Assembly (NCBI RefSeq): GCF_036178845.1
Contig: NZ_CP108070.1
Coordinates: 1,302,001 to 1,366,000 of the forward strand
DNA length: 64,000 nucleotides
Reading direction: 5' to 3'
From: Streptomyces sp. NBC_00271
GTDB lineage: Bacteria > Actinomycetota > Actinomycetes > Streptomycetales > Streptomycetaceae
Position 1 is the first letter of the stretch, and the number at the start of each line of letters is the position of its first letter. The position numbers were made by a program, and so were the translations under genes. The notes beneath the pieces were generated by a model. That model worked only from the letters and a program-made list of their open reading frames with translations, was not told where the DNA came from and did not search any database. This document shows positions 17,711 to 27,290 of this stretch, in pieces.

Positions 17711-17915
17711 TACGGCAGAGCGCAACCGGTACGGCAGAGGTGTGCGCGCCGGTCCTCGGGGGACCACGGCCTCTCCGCCCCCGCAATCCCCCTCCTGAAT
17801 TGCCCCTGGGGGCAACACGGCTGCCCCCGACCCGGCACCGCAGGACGTTTCGGGGGGCGCGCTTCGCGCGTGAGGGTGAGTGACGTCCCATCTCGTACCC
17901 CGAGGAGAGCAGAGC

Positions 17916-19496
17916 ATGCCGTCCTACCTGTCGCCGGGCGTCTACGTCGAGGAGGTGGCCAGCGGCTCGCGTCCGATCGAGGGCGTGGGCACCTCGGTGG
18001 CGGCCTTCGTCGGTCTCGCCCCGATCGGCCCCCTGCACGAGCCGACACTGGTGACCAACTGGACGCAGTACGTGGCGGCCTTCGGTGAGTTCACCGACGG
18101 GTACTACCTCGCGCACTCCGTCTACGGTTTCTTCAACAACGGCGGCAGCGCCGCCTATGTCGTGCGGGTCGGCGGAACGCCCGGCGGCGCCTCGGGCGAC
18201 TCCTCGGCCCCCGCCGCGGTGACCGGCTCCGGTGCGCAGGCCGCGCTGCCGCCGGGCGAGCCGAAGCAGCTCGGCACGTTCTCGGTGAGCGCCGTCGCGA
18301 GCGGCTCGCTGAGCGTCGAGGTCGCCGACCCCGAGGGCGAGGGCCCGGCCGAGCGGTTCAAGCTGATCGTCAAGGACGGCGACAAGGTCGCCGAGACCTT
18401 CGACGTGACCGCCAAGAAGGGCGGTCGCAACTACGTGGTCACCCAGGTGAAGGAGCGCTCGAAGCTCATCGCCGTGCAGGAGGCCGCGCCCGCCGCCCAG
18501 CTGGCCCGCCCCGACAACCAGACGGTGGCGCTCGCCGCCCCGTCCACCTCCTCACCGGCCGTCCCGGCCACCACGGAGAACGGCCACCCCGGCCCCGCCC
18601 AGTACCTCGGCGACTCCGCCGACCGCACCGGCTTCGGCGGCCTGGAGGCCGTGGACGAGGTCTCGATGGTCGCCGTCCCCGACCTGATGGCCGCCTACCA
18701 GCGCGGCGCCATCGACCTGGAGGCCGTCAAGGCCGTCCAGCTCGGCCTGATCGCGCACTGCGAGCTGATGGGTGACCGGGTCGCGGTCATCGACCCGCCG
18801 CCGGGCCTCAACGCACGTCAGATCCGGGTGTGGCGCCAGGAGACGGCCGGCTACGACTCCAAGTACGCCGCCCTCTACTACCCCTGGGTCAAGGCCTTCG
18901 ACCCGGCCAGCGGCCAGTCCCGGCTGATCCCGCCGAGCGGCCACGTCGCCGGCATCTGGGCGCGCAACGACTCCGAGCGCGGTGTGCACAAGGCGCCCGC
19001 CAACGAGGTCGTACGAGGAGCGGTGGACCTGGAGCTCCAGATCACCCGCGGCGAGCAGGACCTGCTCAACCCCATCGGCGTCAACTGCATCCGCGCCTTC
19101 CCGGGCCGCGGCATCCGCGTCTGGGGCGCCCGCACCATGTCCTCCGACCCGGCCTGGCGCTACCTCAACATCCGCCGGTACTTCAACTACCTGGAGGAGT
19201 CGATCCTGATCGGCACCCAGTGGGTGGTGTTCGAGCCGAACGACCACGCCCTGTGGGCCCGGATCCGGCGCAATGTCTCCGCCTTCCTGGTCAACGAGTG
19301 GCGCAACGGCGCCCTCTTCGGCTCGCGGCCGGAGGAGGCGTACTACGTCAAGTGTGACGAGGAGACCAACCCGCCGGAGTCGGTCGACCTCGGCCGCGTC
19401 ATCTGCGAGATCGGCATCGCGCCGGTCAAGCCCGCCGAGTTCGTGATCTTCCGGCTGGCCCAGTTCTCCAGCGGCAGCGGCGAGTTGGAGGAGTAG
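17916..19496 (+). CDS. cis2: Contractile sheath protein
   Basis: 526 residues from ATG 17916 (MPSYLSPGVYVEEVASGSRPIEGVGTSVAAFVG), with GAGGAGA seven bases upstream. The N-terminus and C-terminal half (GIRVWGARTMSSDPAWRYLNIRR, QWVVFEPNDHALWARIRRNV) are the phage tail-sheath signature. An insertion domain of about 180 residues (roughly 100-280) is variable in the family. The single sheath gene polymerises around the tube and contracts on firing. The 205-base gap before it holds a GC hairpin (17800-17815) and probably the main structural-operon promoter. Equivalent to the S. coelicolor sheath. Confidence 0.96.
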   Translation: MPSYLSPGVYVEEVASGSRPIEGVGTSVAAFVGLAPIGPLHEPTLVTNWTQYVAAFGEFTDGYYLAHSVYGFFNNGGSAAYVVRVGGTPGGASGDSSAPAAVTGSGAQAALPPGEPKQLGTFSVSAVASGSLSVEVADPEGEGPAERFKLIVKDGDKVAETFDVTAKKGGRNYVVTQVKERSKLIAVQEAAPAAQLARPDNQTVALAAPSTSSPAVPATTENGHPGPAQYLGDSADRTGFGGLEAVDEVSMVAVPDLMAAYQRGAIDLEAVKAVQLGLIAHCELMGDRVAVIDPPPGLNARQIRVWRQETAGYDSKYAALYYPWVKAFDPASGQSRLIPPSGHVAGIWARNDSERGVHKAPANEVVRGAVDLELQITRGEQDLLNPIGVNCIRAFPGRGIRVWGARTMSSDPAWRYLNIRRYFNYLEESILIGTQWVVFEPNDHALWARIRRNVSAFLVNEWRNGALFGSRPEEAYYVKCDEETNPPESVDLGRVICEIGIAPVKPAEFVIFRLAQFSSGSGELEE

Positions 19497-19564
19497 CAGT
19501 ACCGCCCTCTCGGGCACCAGCTCCGCCCCGTACGCCCAAGAAACCCTAGAAGGACAGAGAACAG

Positions 19565-20008
19565 ATGAGTCTCCAGCCGGGTGACGCCCTTACTTCACAC
19601 AATTTCGGCCTCCAGATCGACGGTGTGATGGTCGAGTACCTCGCGGAGGTCAGCGGCCTCAGCATCGAGCAGGACGTCATCGAGTACCAACAGGTCTCCT
19701 CTCAGGGCATCCCCGTCACGAAGAAGCTGCCGGGCGTGAAGAAGGCCGGCACCTGCACGGTCGTCCGCGGTATGACGCAGTCGGCGGCCTTCAACCAGTG
19801 GATCACCGAGTCCGTCGCCGGTCAGATGAGCACCGCCCGCAAGAACGCCACCATCATGGTGATGGATTACATGAACAACCCGGTCAAGCGGTACAACATG
19901 CGCAACGCCTGGTGCAGCAAGATCGACACGAGCACCGTGAAGGCCGGCGAGGCGTCCGCGCTCACCGAGACCGTGACGATCACCTTCGAAGAACTGGTCA
20001 TCGAGTAA
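19565..20008 (+). CDS. cis1: Inner tube protein
   Basis: 147 residues. The MSLQPGDALTSHNFGLQIDGVMVEYLAEVSGL start and VTITFEELVIE end are those of the gp19-like tail tube family, which shares the Hcp/T4 gp19 fold and stacks as hexameric rings inside the sheath. Codon use is strongly biased to G/C-ending preferred codons, as expected for a highly expressed structural gene. Its stop (TAATG) overlaps the next start by one base. Confidence 0.95.
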   Translation: MSLQPGDALTSHNFGLQIDGVMVEYLAEVSGLSIEQDVIEYQQVSSQGIPVTKKLPGVKKAGTCTVVRGMTQSAAFNQWITESVAGQMSTARKNATIMVMDYMNNPVKRYNMRNAWCSKIDTSTVKAGEASALTETVTITFEELVIE

Positions 20009-20496
20009 TGCGCCGTACGGCTCCCAGGGCGGCGGCCGCGGCCGTCGCCGAACCGGAGCCGGGGCAGACCGCTGCTCCGGCTCCGGCCCCGGCCCCGGCC
20101 CCGGCCCTGGCTGCAGCCGCGCAACCGCTGCGCACCGAGTTCGAGTTCGAGCTGCCGCGCGGGTACGTGGACGACTCCGGCACCGTGCACCGGCACGGCG
20201 TGATGCGGCTCGCCACCGCTCGCGACGAGCTCGTCCCCTTGCGGGACATGCGAGTGCAGGAGAACCCGGCGTACCTGTCGGTCGTACTGCTCGGCCGGGT
20301 CATCACCCGGCTCGGCACGCTTCCGCTGGTGCACGACGGGGTGGTGGAGAACATGTTCGCCTCGGACCTGGCCTTCCTGCAGGACTTCTACCGCCAGGTC
20401 AACGCGGAGGGCCACACCCGTGCCGCCGTGACCTGCCCGCACTGCGAGGAGCCGTTCGAGGTCGAACTCGGCGGGAGCCGCCTGGGGGAATCGTGA
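20008..20496 (+). CDS. Tail-assembly / hub-chaperone-like protein
   Basis: 162 residues, ATG overlapping the tube stop codon. An Ala/Pro-rich N-terminus of about 40 residues (PAPAPAPAPALAAAA) is followed by a conserved region (FELPRGYVDDSGTVHRHGVMRLATARDEL) typical of the small protein found after the tube gene in CIS loci and related to T4-like hub assembly chaperones. CPHCEEPF near the C-terminus offers two cysteines, half of a possible zinc site. The GTGA overlap with the next small gene shows coupling. The chaperone role is inferred from family and position. Confidence 0.75.
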   Translation: MRRTAPRAAAAAVAEPEPGQTAAPAPAPAPAPALAAAAQPLRTEFEFELPRGYVDDSGTVHRHGVMRLATARDELVPLRDMRVQENPAYLSVVLLGRVITRLGTLPLVHDGVVENMFASDLAFLQDFYRQVNAEGHTRAAVTCPHCEEPFEVELGGSRLGES

Positions 20497-20651
20497 CGTA
20501 CGCGACCGACCGCATCCAGGAGGAGATCGCGTACATCGCCTATCACTTCCACTGGAGCCTGGAGACCATCCTGGATCTCGAACACCGCGACCGGCGCGGC
20601 TACACGGAACAGATCGCGGCACTCGTCAACCGCGGCGCCGGAGAAGGGTGA
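20493..20651 (+). CDS. DUF6760-like small CIS protein
   Basis: 52 residues, MTYATDRIQEEIAYIAYHFH... ending NRGAGEG, starting at GTG 20493 that overlaps the previous stop. It is almost wholly helical with conserved aromatic residues (YIAYHFHW, LDLEHRDRRGY). Its place between the assembly protein and the second tube gene is invariant in this type of CIS. The function is unknown; a baseplate or tail-assembly helper is likely. Confidence 0.8.
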   Translation: MTYATDRIQEEIAYIAYHFHWSLETILDLEHRDRRGYTEQIAALVNRGAGEG

Positions 20652-20657
20652 CACGGC

Positions 20658-23600
20658 GTGGGGCTTTTTGATCGGGTGCGGGGCGGCGGGGGCGGCGGAC
20701 CCGAGCGGGGATCCGGCAGCGGTTCCGCCGCCGCGTCCGCTTCCGGACCGGCGGGCGCTTCGGCTCCGGCCGACGGTACGGATGCCCGGGTGAGCGACAC
20801 GTCCGCGGCGGACGGTGCGGGGCGGGGAGCCGGTGCGCGTGTGGTCCGGCCTGCCGCCTGGCCCGCGCTGCCGCCGATCCAGCGGGCCACGGACCGGCCG
20901 GGTGCTGTCGCCGACGCCGGGTTCGGCGGTCGGCTGACCACCTGGCAGAACCCCTCCTTCACCGGCCCGCTGTCGCACGCCGTCCTCGACGGCGCGCCCG
21001 GCGGACTGGTCAAGGGCCTGCTCGCCGCCCCGGTGGGACCTGCCTCCGGGCTCGAACTCCCCTCGCTCTCCCTGCCGGTGGCCTTGCCCGTGGAGTCGGG
21101 CGAGGAGACCGGTGCGCTGCCCGTGCAGCGCATGAGTTCCCCGGTGGCGGCACTCGGCCCGGCGGGCCCACGGGTGACGCCCGCCGCTCCCCGGGCCACA
21201 CGGCCGACCTCACTGACCAAGGCACCGACCAGGCCCGCGGTACAGCGGCGGGCTCTGCCGGCGATGAAGCCGTCCGCGCCGTTGCCGTCCGTACCGCAGC
21301 CGTCGTCGACGCCGGCCGTCACCGACCCGGCCAGCGGTGGCGGCGGCAGTGACGGTGCCAGCGGTAGTGGCAGTGGCAGAACGTCGGTCGGTTCTGCCGC
21401 TTCGGTAAGTGCTTCCCGGACATCGGACGCTGCTCGCCGGGCTTCGGCTCCCGCCTCCACGCTCCCGGGTTCCGGGACACCTGCTGACTTCACCGGCCCG
21501 GTCGCGCCTCCCGTCTCCGTGTCGCGATCGCGCGACGGTTCTGCCGCCGGGTCCGACCTTCCGGTCCAGCGGAGTACGCCGGGCGGTTCCGGACGTACGG
21601 GGCTGGCGGCGCCGTCCGTTCGGGACGAGCCGTCGGCCGGGGCATCCGTACCGGCGCCTCCCCTTCCGGCAGCACCGGGCGCACCGACCGCTCCGGGCAG
21701 CAGCCCGACGGCGGGGCCGCCGCGTCGACGCTCGGGGCTGGGCGCGCCCTTGTCCAATCCGCCTTCGCGCGCGACGCCCGTACAACGTCCGGTGCAGCGT
21801 GCGACGGGGACCCCAACGGGACGACCAAGCACGCCCGGTGGTGCGACGACTCCGTCCGGGACGAGGTCTCCCAGGCCGCTGTCCCCCGGGCCAGGGATAG
21901 CACCGGAGATGGCTCCTTCGGCATCGTCGTCATCAGGTGCGGCACCGTCTCGACTGGAGATTCCCGAGGCGGGAGCCCCGTCCGGGGACCTGCCTGTTCA
22001 GCGTGCGGTATCGACTCCGCCCCCGGCTCCGGTTCCGGCTCCGGCAGGTTCCGCGGCGTCAGGGACTGCCTCGGTGGGCAGCCCTGTCGTACAGCGGGCC
22101 GTCGTAGCGGAACCAAGCGCTCAGGAACGCACGAGTGCGGTGGAGGGAACGGCGAAGAGTGCGGCAGGCAGTGAGCCCGTCGTCCCCCGGCAGGACGGTG
22201 GCGCGGAGCCGGTCGCTCCCACCTCCCCGCCGTCGCCGCGTGCACCGGTGCGCCCGCTCGCTCCCGCACGCGCGCTGACCTCGCTGCTGCCCTCCACGCC
22301 TCCTGCCGCCGCTGTGCAGCGCCGTGCCGCTCCCGCGGCCGTACCGCTGCGGCGCGCCACAACAGCCGACAAGGGCCGGAGCGGACCCCGTTCCAGTGGC
22401 TCCGGCGGTGGCTCTGCGAGTGGCCCGTCGGCGCGGCGTGCCGCCGGGCCCGGGTCGGCAGGAGCAGTCGGCCCGACAGGGGGCACGTCCACCGCCCCTG
22501 GTGGAGCCGTAGCCGGAACGGCCCCGACCCCGGCCCCGGCCGTACAGCGTTCCTCGGCAGTCGGGGCCCGTCCAGGGCCTGGCGGCCGTCTGGTATCCCG
22601 TCCGATACGCCGATCGCCTGAGGCACCGGGAACGGCACCTTCGTCGACCAGGGCGCCCGGGGTGCCCGGTGGCGTCGGTGCCGTGGTGCAGCGGGCCGTG
22701 TCGCAACCGTCGGTCGGCGGGCCCGTCGCCGGTACCCACGGCGGTCCGGCAGCGCGTGGCCCCGAGACTCCCGGCGCCGGTGCTCCGGTGCTCCGGCGAC
22801 TTGTCACCGTCCCTCTTGCTCAACCCGGCACCGTCGCGAGCGGCCCGTCGGCACGACGCAGCCCGGCCTCCGCAGGCCCTACGAAGCCGTCGACGCCGAG
22901 CACACCGACGCCAACTGCCCCTGCGGTCCAGCGCGTTGCCACCTCGACTCCCCCGACTCCCCCGACTCCCTCGACTTCCTCGACACCGCTGCCGCGTGCG
23001 AGTGCGTCACCGGCAACACCCACCGGTGCCACAGGACCGCTCGCCCCTCGCGCATCTGTGCCGACTCAAGCTTCAGCTCCAGCGCGTCCCGGCATCGCCC
23101 GTACGAATGTCGCCGGGTCCGCCGTGCCCCCTGCGCTCCCTGTGCCCCCTGTGCAGCGCTCAGCCGTTCGGCAGCCCGAGACCTCGACACCCGCACCCCA
23201 ACCGCAGGTGTCCGCGCAGCAGCACCGCGCTCCTCGTTCCGATGCCACGACCCCGCGCCGTCTCGGCCTCGGTGCCCCCGTCGTCCAGCAAGTCGCCTCC
23301 GAGCCCGCTCCGTCGCGGCAGGCACCCGACACACCCGCCGTACAGCGCTCGAAGGCTCGCCACACCCCTGCGCGCCCGCTGGCCGCCGAAGGCGTTTCCC
23401 TCGGTCCCACGCCCCCGGCGACGCACAGCGCCACCCCCGTCGTACAGCGTTCCTCCACTCCGAGCGCGCCCATGCCTCACCCCTCGGGCGGACTCCCCCT
23501 TCCGACAGACCCGGCGCGACCGACGCGACCGATTCAGCCCACGAAGTCGACGGCCCCAGCACAGCCGACGAGTTCCACGAGTCCCACCCCCAAAGCGGCC

Positions 23601-24104
23601 GTCCCCCTCAACGCAACCCCCGCCGCCCCACCCGTAGCCCTGCCGGTACAGCGCTCCTCGGCGGTACCTCCCGTACTTCCCGCACCCCCCGTATTTCCCG
23701 CACCCATCGCCACCGGCACCGGCACCGCACCCACCACCATCACCACACCTGCCACCCCCGCCGTGCCCCCAGCCCTCCCCTCGGTCCAGCGAGACGTCAA
23801 CCCGATGTCCCCTCCCGCGTACTCACCCGCCGTGCCTCCGGCCACGCCACCACCACCTCCTCCGAGCGGCCCCCCGCCCCCGTACTCCGCGACCGAGCCG
23901 CCCCGTCGGCCACTGCCCTCGCACGCCGAGCGCGAGGAGGCCCCGCCGACGTACACCGCCGTCGATTTCGATCCCCGGTCCCTGACCCAGGGTCAGATCG
24001 ACGAGCTGACGCACAAGCTGTCGGGGCCGATCACCCGCTTGCTGCGGACCGAACTCCGCCTCGAACGGGAGCGGATCGGCAAGTTGCGCGATCCCCGTCG
24101 CTGA
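20658..24104 (+). CDS. Very long disordered Pro/Ser/Thr protein with repeated [PVA][VI]QR motifs
   Basis: 1148 residues, GTG start seven bases after the DUF6760-like stop. Apart from a short N-terminal segment (about 60-150, QNPSFTGPLSHAVLDG) and a conserved helical C-terminal 60 residues (TQGQIDELTHKLSGPITRLLRTELRLERERIGKL), it is low-complexity Pro/Ala/Ser/Thr. About seventeen PVQR, AVQR, VVQR or PIQR motifs are spaced through it, usually followed by S, A or R. The same motif occurs in the DUF4157 cargo protein. It takes a slot within the structural operon, but has no coiled coil expected of a tape measure. Possible roles: cargo scaffold in the tube, or length/assembly tether. Length probably varies between strains. 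Confidence 0.85.
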   Translation: MGLFDRVRGGGGGGPERGSGSGSAAASASGPAGASAPADGTDARVSDTSAADGAGRGAGARVVRPAAWPALPPIQRATDRPGAVADAGFGGRLTTWQNPSFTGPLSHAVLDGAPGGLVKGLLAAPVGPASGLELPSLSLPVALPVESGEETGALPVQRMSSPVAALGPAGPRVTPAAPRATRPTSLTKAPTRPAVQRRALPAMKPSAPLPSVPQPSSTPAVTDPASGGGGSDGASGSGSGRTSVGSAASVSASRTSDAARRASAPASTLPGSGTPADFTGPVAPPVSVSRSRDGSAAGSDLPVQRSTPGGSGRTGLAAPSVRDEPSAGASVPAPPLPAAPGAPTAPGSSPTAGPPRRRSGLGAPLSNPPSRATPVQRPVQRATGTPTGRPSTPGGATTPSGTRSPRPLSPGPGIAPEMAPSASSSSGAAPSRLEIPEAGAPSGDLPVQRAVSTPPPAPVPAPAGSAASGTASVGSPVVQRAVVAEPSAQERTSAVEGTAKSAAGSEPVVPRQDGGAEPVAPTSPPSPRAPVRPLAPARALTSLLPSTPPAAAVQRRAAPAAVPLRRATTADKGRSGPRSSGSGGGSASGPSARRAAGPGSAGAVGPTGGTSTAPGGAVAGTAPTPAPAVQRSSAVGARPGPGGRLVSRPIRRSPEAPGTAPSSTRAPGVPGGVGAVVQRAVSQPSVGGPVAGTHGGPAARGPETPGAGAPVLRRLVTVPLAQPGTVASGPSARRSPASAGPTKPSTPSTPTPTAPAVQRVATSTPPTPPTPSTSSTPLPRASASPATPTGATGPLAPRASVPTQASAPARPGIARTNVAGSAVPPALPVPPVQRSAVRQPETSTPAPQPQVSAQQHRAPRSDATTPRRLGLGAPVVQQVASEPAPSRQAPDTPAVQRSKARHTPARPLAAEGVSLGPTPPATHSATPVVQRSSTPSAPMPHPSGGLPLPTDPARPTRPIQPTKSTAPAQPTSSTSPTPKAAVPLNATPAAPPVALPVQRSSAVPPVLPAPPVFPAPIATGTGTAPTTITTPATPAVPPALPSVQRDVNPMSPPAYSPAVPPATPPPPPPSGPPPPYSATEPPRRPLPSHAEREEAPPTYTAVDFDPRSLTQGQIDELTHKLSGPITRLLRTELRLERERIGKLRDPRR

Positions 24105-24164
24105 CCTCCCCCACTCCGTCCGACACCTCTCCCCGTACGACACCCCAAGAAAGGCCGATCCCCG

Positions 24165-24590
24165 ATGGCCACCGATCGAGACCCGGGCTCCACCATCTTC
24201 TTCACCCTCACCATCGACGGCGAGAGCCTCGGTTACTTCAACGGGTGTGAAGGACTCTCGTCGCAGGTGGAGATCGAGCAGCGCCAAGAGGGCGGCAACA
24301 ACGGGTTCGTGTGGCAGCTTCCGTCCCGCGTGACCTTCTCCAACATCCGGCTGACCCGCCCCCTGACACCGGACACCGCGAAGGTCGCGGCCTGGGTGTC
24401 CTCCGTGACCACGGGGGTCAAGCGGCCGACGGCGCAGATCGCGGCGTTGCGCGCGGACGGCTCGGAGGTGGCCCGCTGGGGTCTGCTCGACGTGCTCCCG
24501 GTCAGTTGGCAGGGGCCCTCCCTGGACCCGGCCAGCCCGGCCGTGGCCACGGAGGTGCTGGAAATCACCCACCACGGGTTCACGGACTAG
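24165..24590 (+). CDS. Second tube-like (tube initiator) protein
   Basis: 141 residues. It belongs to the same tail-tube family as the 19565 gene (DRDPGSTIFFTLTIDGESLGYFNGCEGLSSQVEIEQR...; ending VLEITHHGFTD) but is clearly divergent. In related particles the second tube protein (Pvc5-like) forms the ring joining tube and spike/hub. It is preceded by AAGAAAGG and followed 15 bases later by the LysM gene, consistent with hub assembly. Confidence 0.9.
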   Translation: MATDRDPGSTIFFTLTIDGESLGYFNGCEGLSSQVEIEQRQEGGNNGFVWQLPSRVTFSNIRLTRPLTPDTAKVAAWVSSVTTGVKRPTAQIAALRADGSEVARWGLLDVLPVSWQGPSLDPASPAVATEVLEITHHGFTD

Positions 24591-24605
24591 GGAACGGCGA
24601 AGAAC

Positions 24606-25334
24606 ATGGCAGGCAAGTCAGGAAAGGGCGGCGCGGGCAAGAGTCTGGTGAGGGCCACGCTGGCCATTCACGAGCCGCCCATCGGCCGCAGCACCACTCC
24701 GGGCGGGTTGATCAAGACGTTCAACTTCGACTTCAACCCCTCGACGCTCTCGCTGAGCCGGCGCGCCCGGTGGAAGACCACCCCGACCGCGGCCGTGCGG
24801 GACGGCTCCCTCCCGGAGTTCATGGGGCCCGAGCCCCGCGAGATGACCGTCGAGATCTTCCTCGATTCGTCCGACGACCCGACCAGCAATTCGGTGCTGA
24901 AGAAGGTCGAGGCGCTGTTCTCGTGCTGCGAGGTGACGACGAAGAGCATCGCGGCGAAGCAGCCGTCCACGCCGTGGGTGGTGTTCCAGTGGGGGTCGTT
25001 CTCGACCGCGCGGTTCACGGCGTACGTCAGCTCGGTGGACGCCAGTTACTCCCTGTTCGGCACGACGGGCGTGCCGATCCGCGCCACCTGTCAGGTGCAT
25101 CTGCACGAGATCCCCAGCAAGACCAAGGGGCAGAACCCGACGTCGGGCGCGCTCACCGCGCAGCGTGTGCACCGGGTCGTCGCGGGCGACTCGCTGCAGT
25201 CGCTGGCGTGGCGGGAGTACGGGGACGCGGCGGCCTGGCGGGCGATCGCCGAGGCGAACGGCATCGACGACCCGAACCGGCTGTCGAATGGCACCGAGCT
25301 CGTGCTGCCCGCCGCCGAAGAGGTGGGTTTCTGA
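24606..25334 (+). CDS. CIS hub adaptor with C-terminal LysM domain (Pvc7-like)
   Basis: 242 residues. Residues 15-170 form the tube-adaptor domain (TFNFDFNPSTLSLSRRARW, PREMTVEIFLDSSDD, VVFQWGSF). Residues about 188-238 are a LysM motif (HRVVAGDSLQSLAWREYGD...WRAIAEANGIDDP...GTELVLP). In phage and CIS baseplates this protein (T4 gp53 type) clamps the spike to the tube, with LysM used for protein packing rather than peptidoglycan. The stop overlaps the spike gene start (TGATG). Confidence 0.92.
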   Translation: MAGKSGKGGAGKSLVRATLAIHEPPIGRSTTPGGLIKTFNFDFNPSTLSLSRRARWKTTPTAAVRDGSLPEFMGPEPREMTVEIFLDSSDDPTSNSVLKKVEALFSCCEVTTKSIAAKQPSTPWVVFQWGSFSTARFTAYVSSVDASYSLFGTTGVPIRATCQVHLHEIPSKTKGQNPTSGALTAQRVHRVVAGDSLQSLAWREYGDAAAWRAIAEANGIDDPNRLSNGTELVLPAAEEVGF

Positions 25335-27250
25335 TGGTCCAGCCCTCGTACTCCAACGTCGTCCACGTGACCGTGGACGGCAGTCCGGTCCCGGAGAAGA
25401 TCGCCTCCGACCTCGTCGGCTGCTGGGTCGACCTCGGGGCGGGGGTACCGGCCGCGTTCCGGCTGACCTTCCGCGACCCGGACCGGCTGGTGCTCGGCGA
25501 ACTCGGCATCCAGTGCGGCACCCCGGTGACGCTCGCGCCGGTCGCGGACGGCCAGGGCGCGGCCTCCCCGCTGCTGACCGGCGAGGTGACCGGCATGGAG
25601 ACCGACTACGACGGCACCGGCACCTTCACGGTCATCCGCGGCTACGACATGGGCCACCGTCTGATGCGCCAGCGCAGGGTGGCCGCGTACCGGAATCAGA
25701 CGGCCGCGGACATCGCGAAGAAACTGGCCACGATGAACGGCATTCCGATCGGCAAGGGGAAGGGCGGCATCAAGCCCACCACGACGGTCTACGAGTTCAT
25801 CAGTCAGGCCAATGTGACCGACTGGGACTTCCTCGCCCGGCTCGCCGACGAGAACGACGTGGTCATGTCGCTGGACTCCGAGGGGAAGTTCCAGTTCGCC
25901 AAGGCCGACCCGGCCTCCACCGCGCCGCCGACCAGCATGCCCGGCGACAAGAGCCCCTTCGTGCTGCAGGGCGGCGTCGACGTGCTGCGCTGCCGGGCCG
26001 CGGTGACCTCCGCCGACCAGGTCGCCAAGACCGAGGCGCGCGGCTGGAACGTCACGACGAAGAAGAAGCTCACCGCCATGTCGCCCGCCACGTCCAACGA
26101 CGGCTTCGCGATCGGCACCACCCCGCAGAAGACGGCGAAGAAGTTCAAGACCGCCAAGCTGGTCGAGACCGACACACCCTACGACCGCCTGGCCGAGGTG
26201 AAGGTCGCCGCCAAGGCCCTCGCCGACGACGTGACCTCCTCCTTCGCCGAGCTGGAGGTCATGGTGTTCGGCAACCCCAAGCTGCGTCCGGGCGTTCCGG
26301 TCACGCTGACCGACGTGGGCAAGCCGTTCGAGGGCAAGTACACGGTGACGTCCGTGCGGCACGTCTTCGGCTACGACGAGCACTACCAGACCTGGATCAC
26401 CGTCAGTGGCCGACAGTGGCGCTCCCTGTACGGGCTCACGTCCGGCGGGGGCACGGCCACCGCGCCGAAGCTGCCGAGTGTGGCCAACGCCCTGGTGACC
26501 AATGTGCAGGACCCGCTGAAACAGGGCCGGGTCAAGCTCCAGTTCCCCTGGCTGGACGACGCGTACGAGAGCGACTGGACGCGGACCGTACAGCTCGGCG
26601 GGAAGGGCGGCGGCGGGGTGTTCCCGTACGACGTCAACGACGAGGTACTGGTGGCCTTCGACCGTGGCGCCCTGGACCACCCGTTCGTCATCGGCGGCCT
26701 CTACAACGGCAAGGACAAACCGACCGTGGTCAGTGACGTACCGCTGCACGACGGGCTGAAGAAGCAGGCGATCCGGCACACCCTGTCCGACCGGAAGGGC
26801 AACCGGGTGGACCTGCTCAGCCAGCAGACCGGTGCCCGCAAGCAGGGGGTGCGGATCGCCTCCGGCAACGACAAGCTGATCATCAATCTCGATCGCACGA
26901 AGACCGAGATCACCGTGGACAGCAAGGGGTCCGTCACCATCAAGGGCAGCCGGTCGGTGTCGGTCGAGGCCGGCACCGACCTCACCCTGAGCGCGCGCCG
27001 GAGACTGACCATCAAGAGCGGCGGCCCGCTCGACATCGAGGGCCGCGGGTTGGTCAACCTCAAGTCGCTCGGCGGTGCGGTCACCGTCGACGCGATGGGG
27101 GCGCTCAGCCTCAAGGCGGTGGGCGCCGCGACGCTCACCGCCGGCGGCAGCGTGCAGGTCAACTCCATCGCGAATGTGGGCATTCGGGCCATCACGCTCG
27201 CCTTGCAGGGTGTGGTGCTGGTCAACAACAAGCCGTATCCGCTGCCGTGA
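25334..27250 (+). CDS. VgrG-like central spike protein
   Basis: 638 residues from ATG 25334. A gp27-like hub domain (about 1-380; VYEFISQANVTDWDFLARLADEND is a hallmark segment) is followed by a gp5-like OB fold (about 385-490, NALVTNVQDPLKQGRVKLQFPWL) and a C-terminal triple-stranded beta-helix (about 530-638) made of short repeats such as GSVTIKGSRSVSVEAG and GAVTVDAMGALSLKAVG. It forms the trimeric needle. No effector extension is fused to the tip, and no PAAR gene follows within the operon. Confidence 0.94.
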   Translation: MVQPSYSNVVHVTVDGSPVPEKIASDLVGCWVDLGAGVPAAFRLTFRDPDRLVLGELGIQCGTPVTLAPVADGQGAASPLLTGEVTGMETDYDGTGTFTVIRGYDMGHRLMRQRRVAAYRNQTAADIAKKLATMNGIPIGKGKGGIKPTTTVYEFISQANVTDWDFLARLADENDVVMSLDSEGKFQFAKADPASTAPPTSMPGDKSPFVLQGGVDVLRCRAAVTSADQVAKTEARGWNVTTKKKLTAMSPATSNDGFAIGTTPQKTAKKFKTAKLVETDTPYDRLAEVKVAAKALADDVTSSFAELEVMVFGNPKLRPGVPVTLTDVGKPFEGKYTVTSVRHVFGYDEHYQTWITVSGRQWRSLYGLTSGGGTATAPKLPSVANALVTNVQDPLKQGRVKLQFPWLDDAYESDWTRTVQLGGKGGGGVFPYDVNDEVLVAFDRGALDHPFVIGGLYNGKDKPTVVSDVPLHDGLKKQAIRHTLSDRKGNRVDLLSQQTGARKQGVRIASGNDKLIINLDRTKTEITVDSKGSVTIKGSRSVSVEAGTDLTLSARRRLTIKSGGPLDIEGRGLVNLKSLGGAVTVDAMGALSLKAVGAATLTAGGSVQVNSIANVGIRAITLALQGVVLVNNKPYPLP

Positions 27251-27290
27251 CGGCCGGGACGTACTTCAGGAGTAGGCGGGTGGCCCTCTG

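Noticed and set aside
20658..24104. Tape-measure protein
   Set aside because: It occupies the structural operon but is proline-rich and disordered rather than a long helix, so I do not assign this role.
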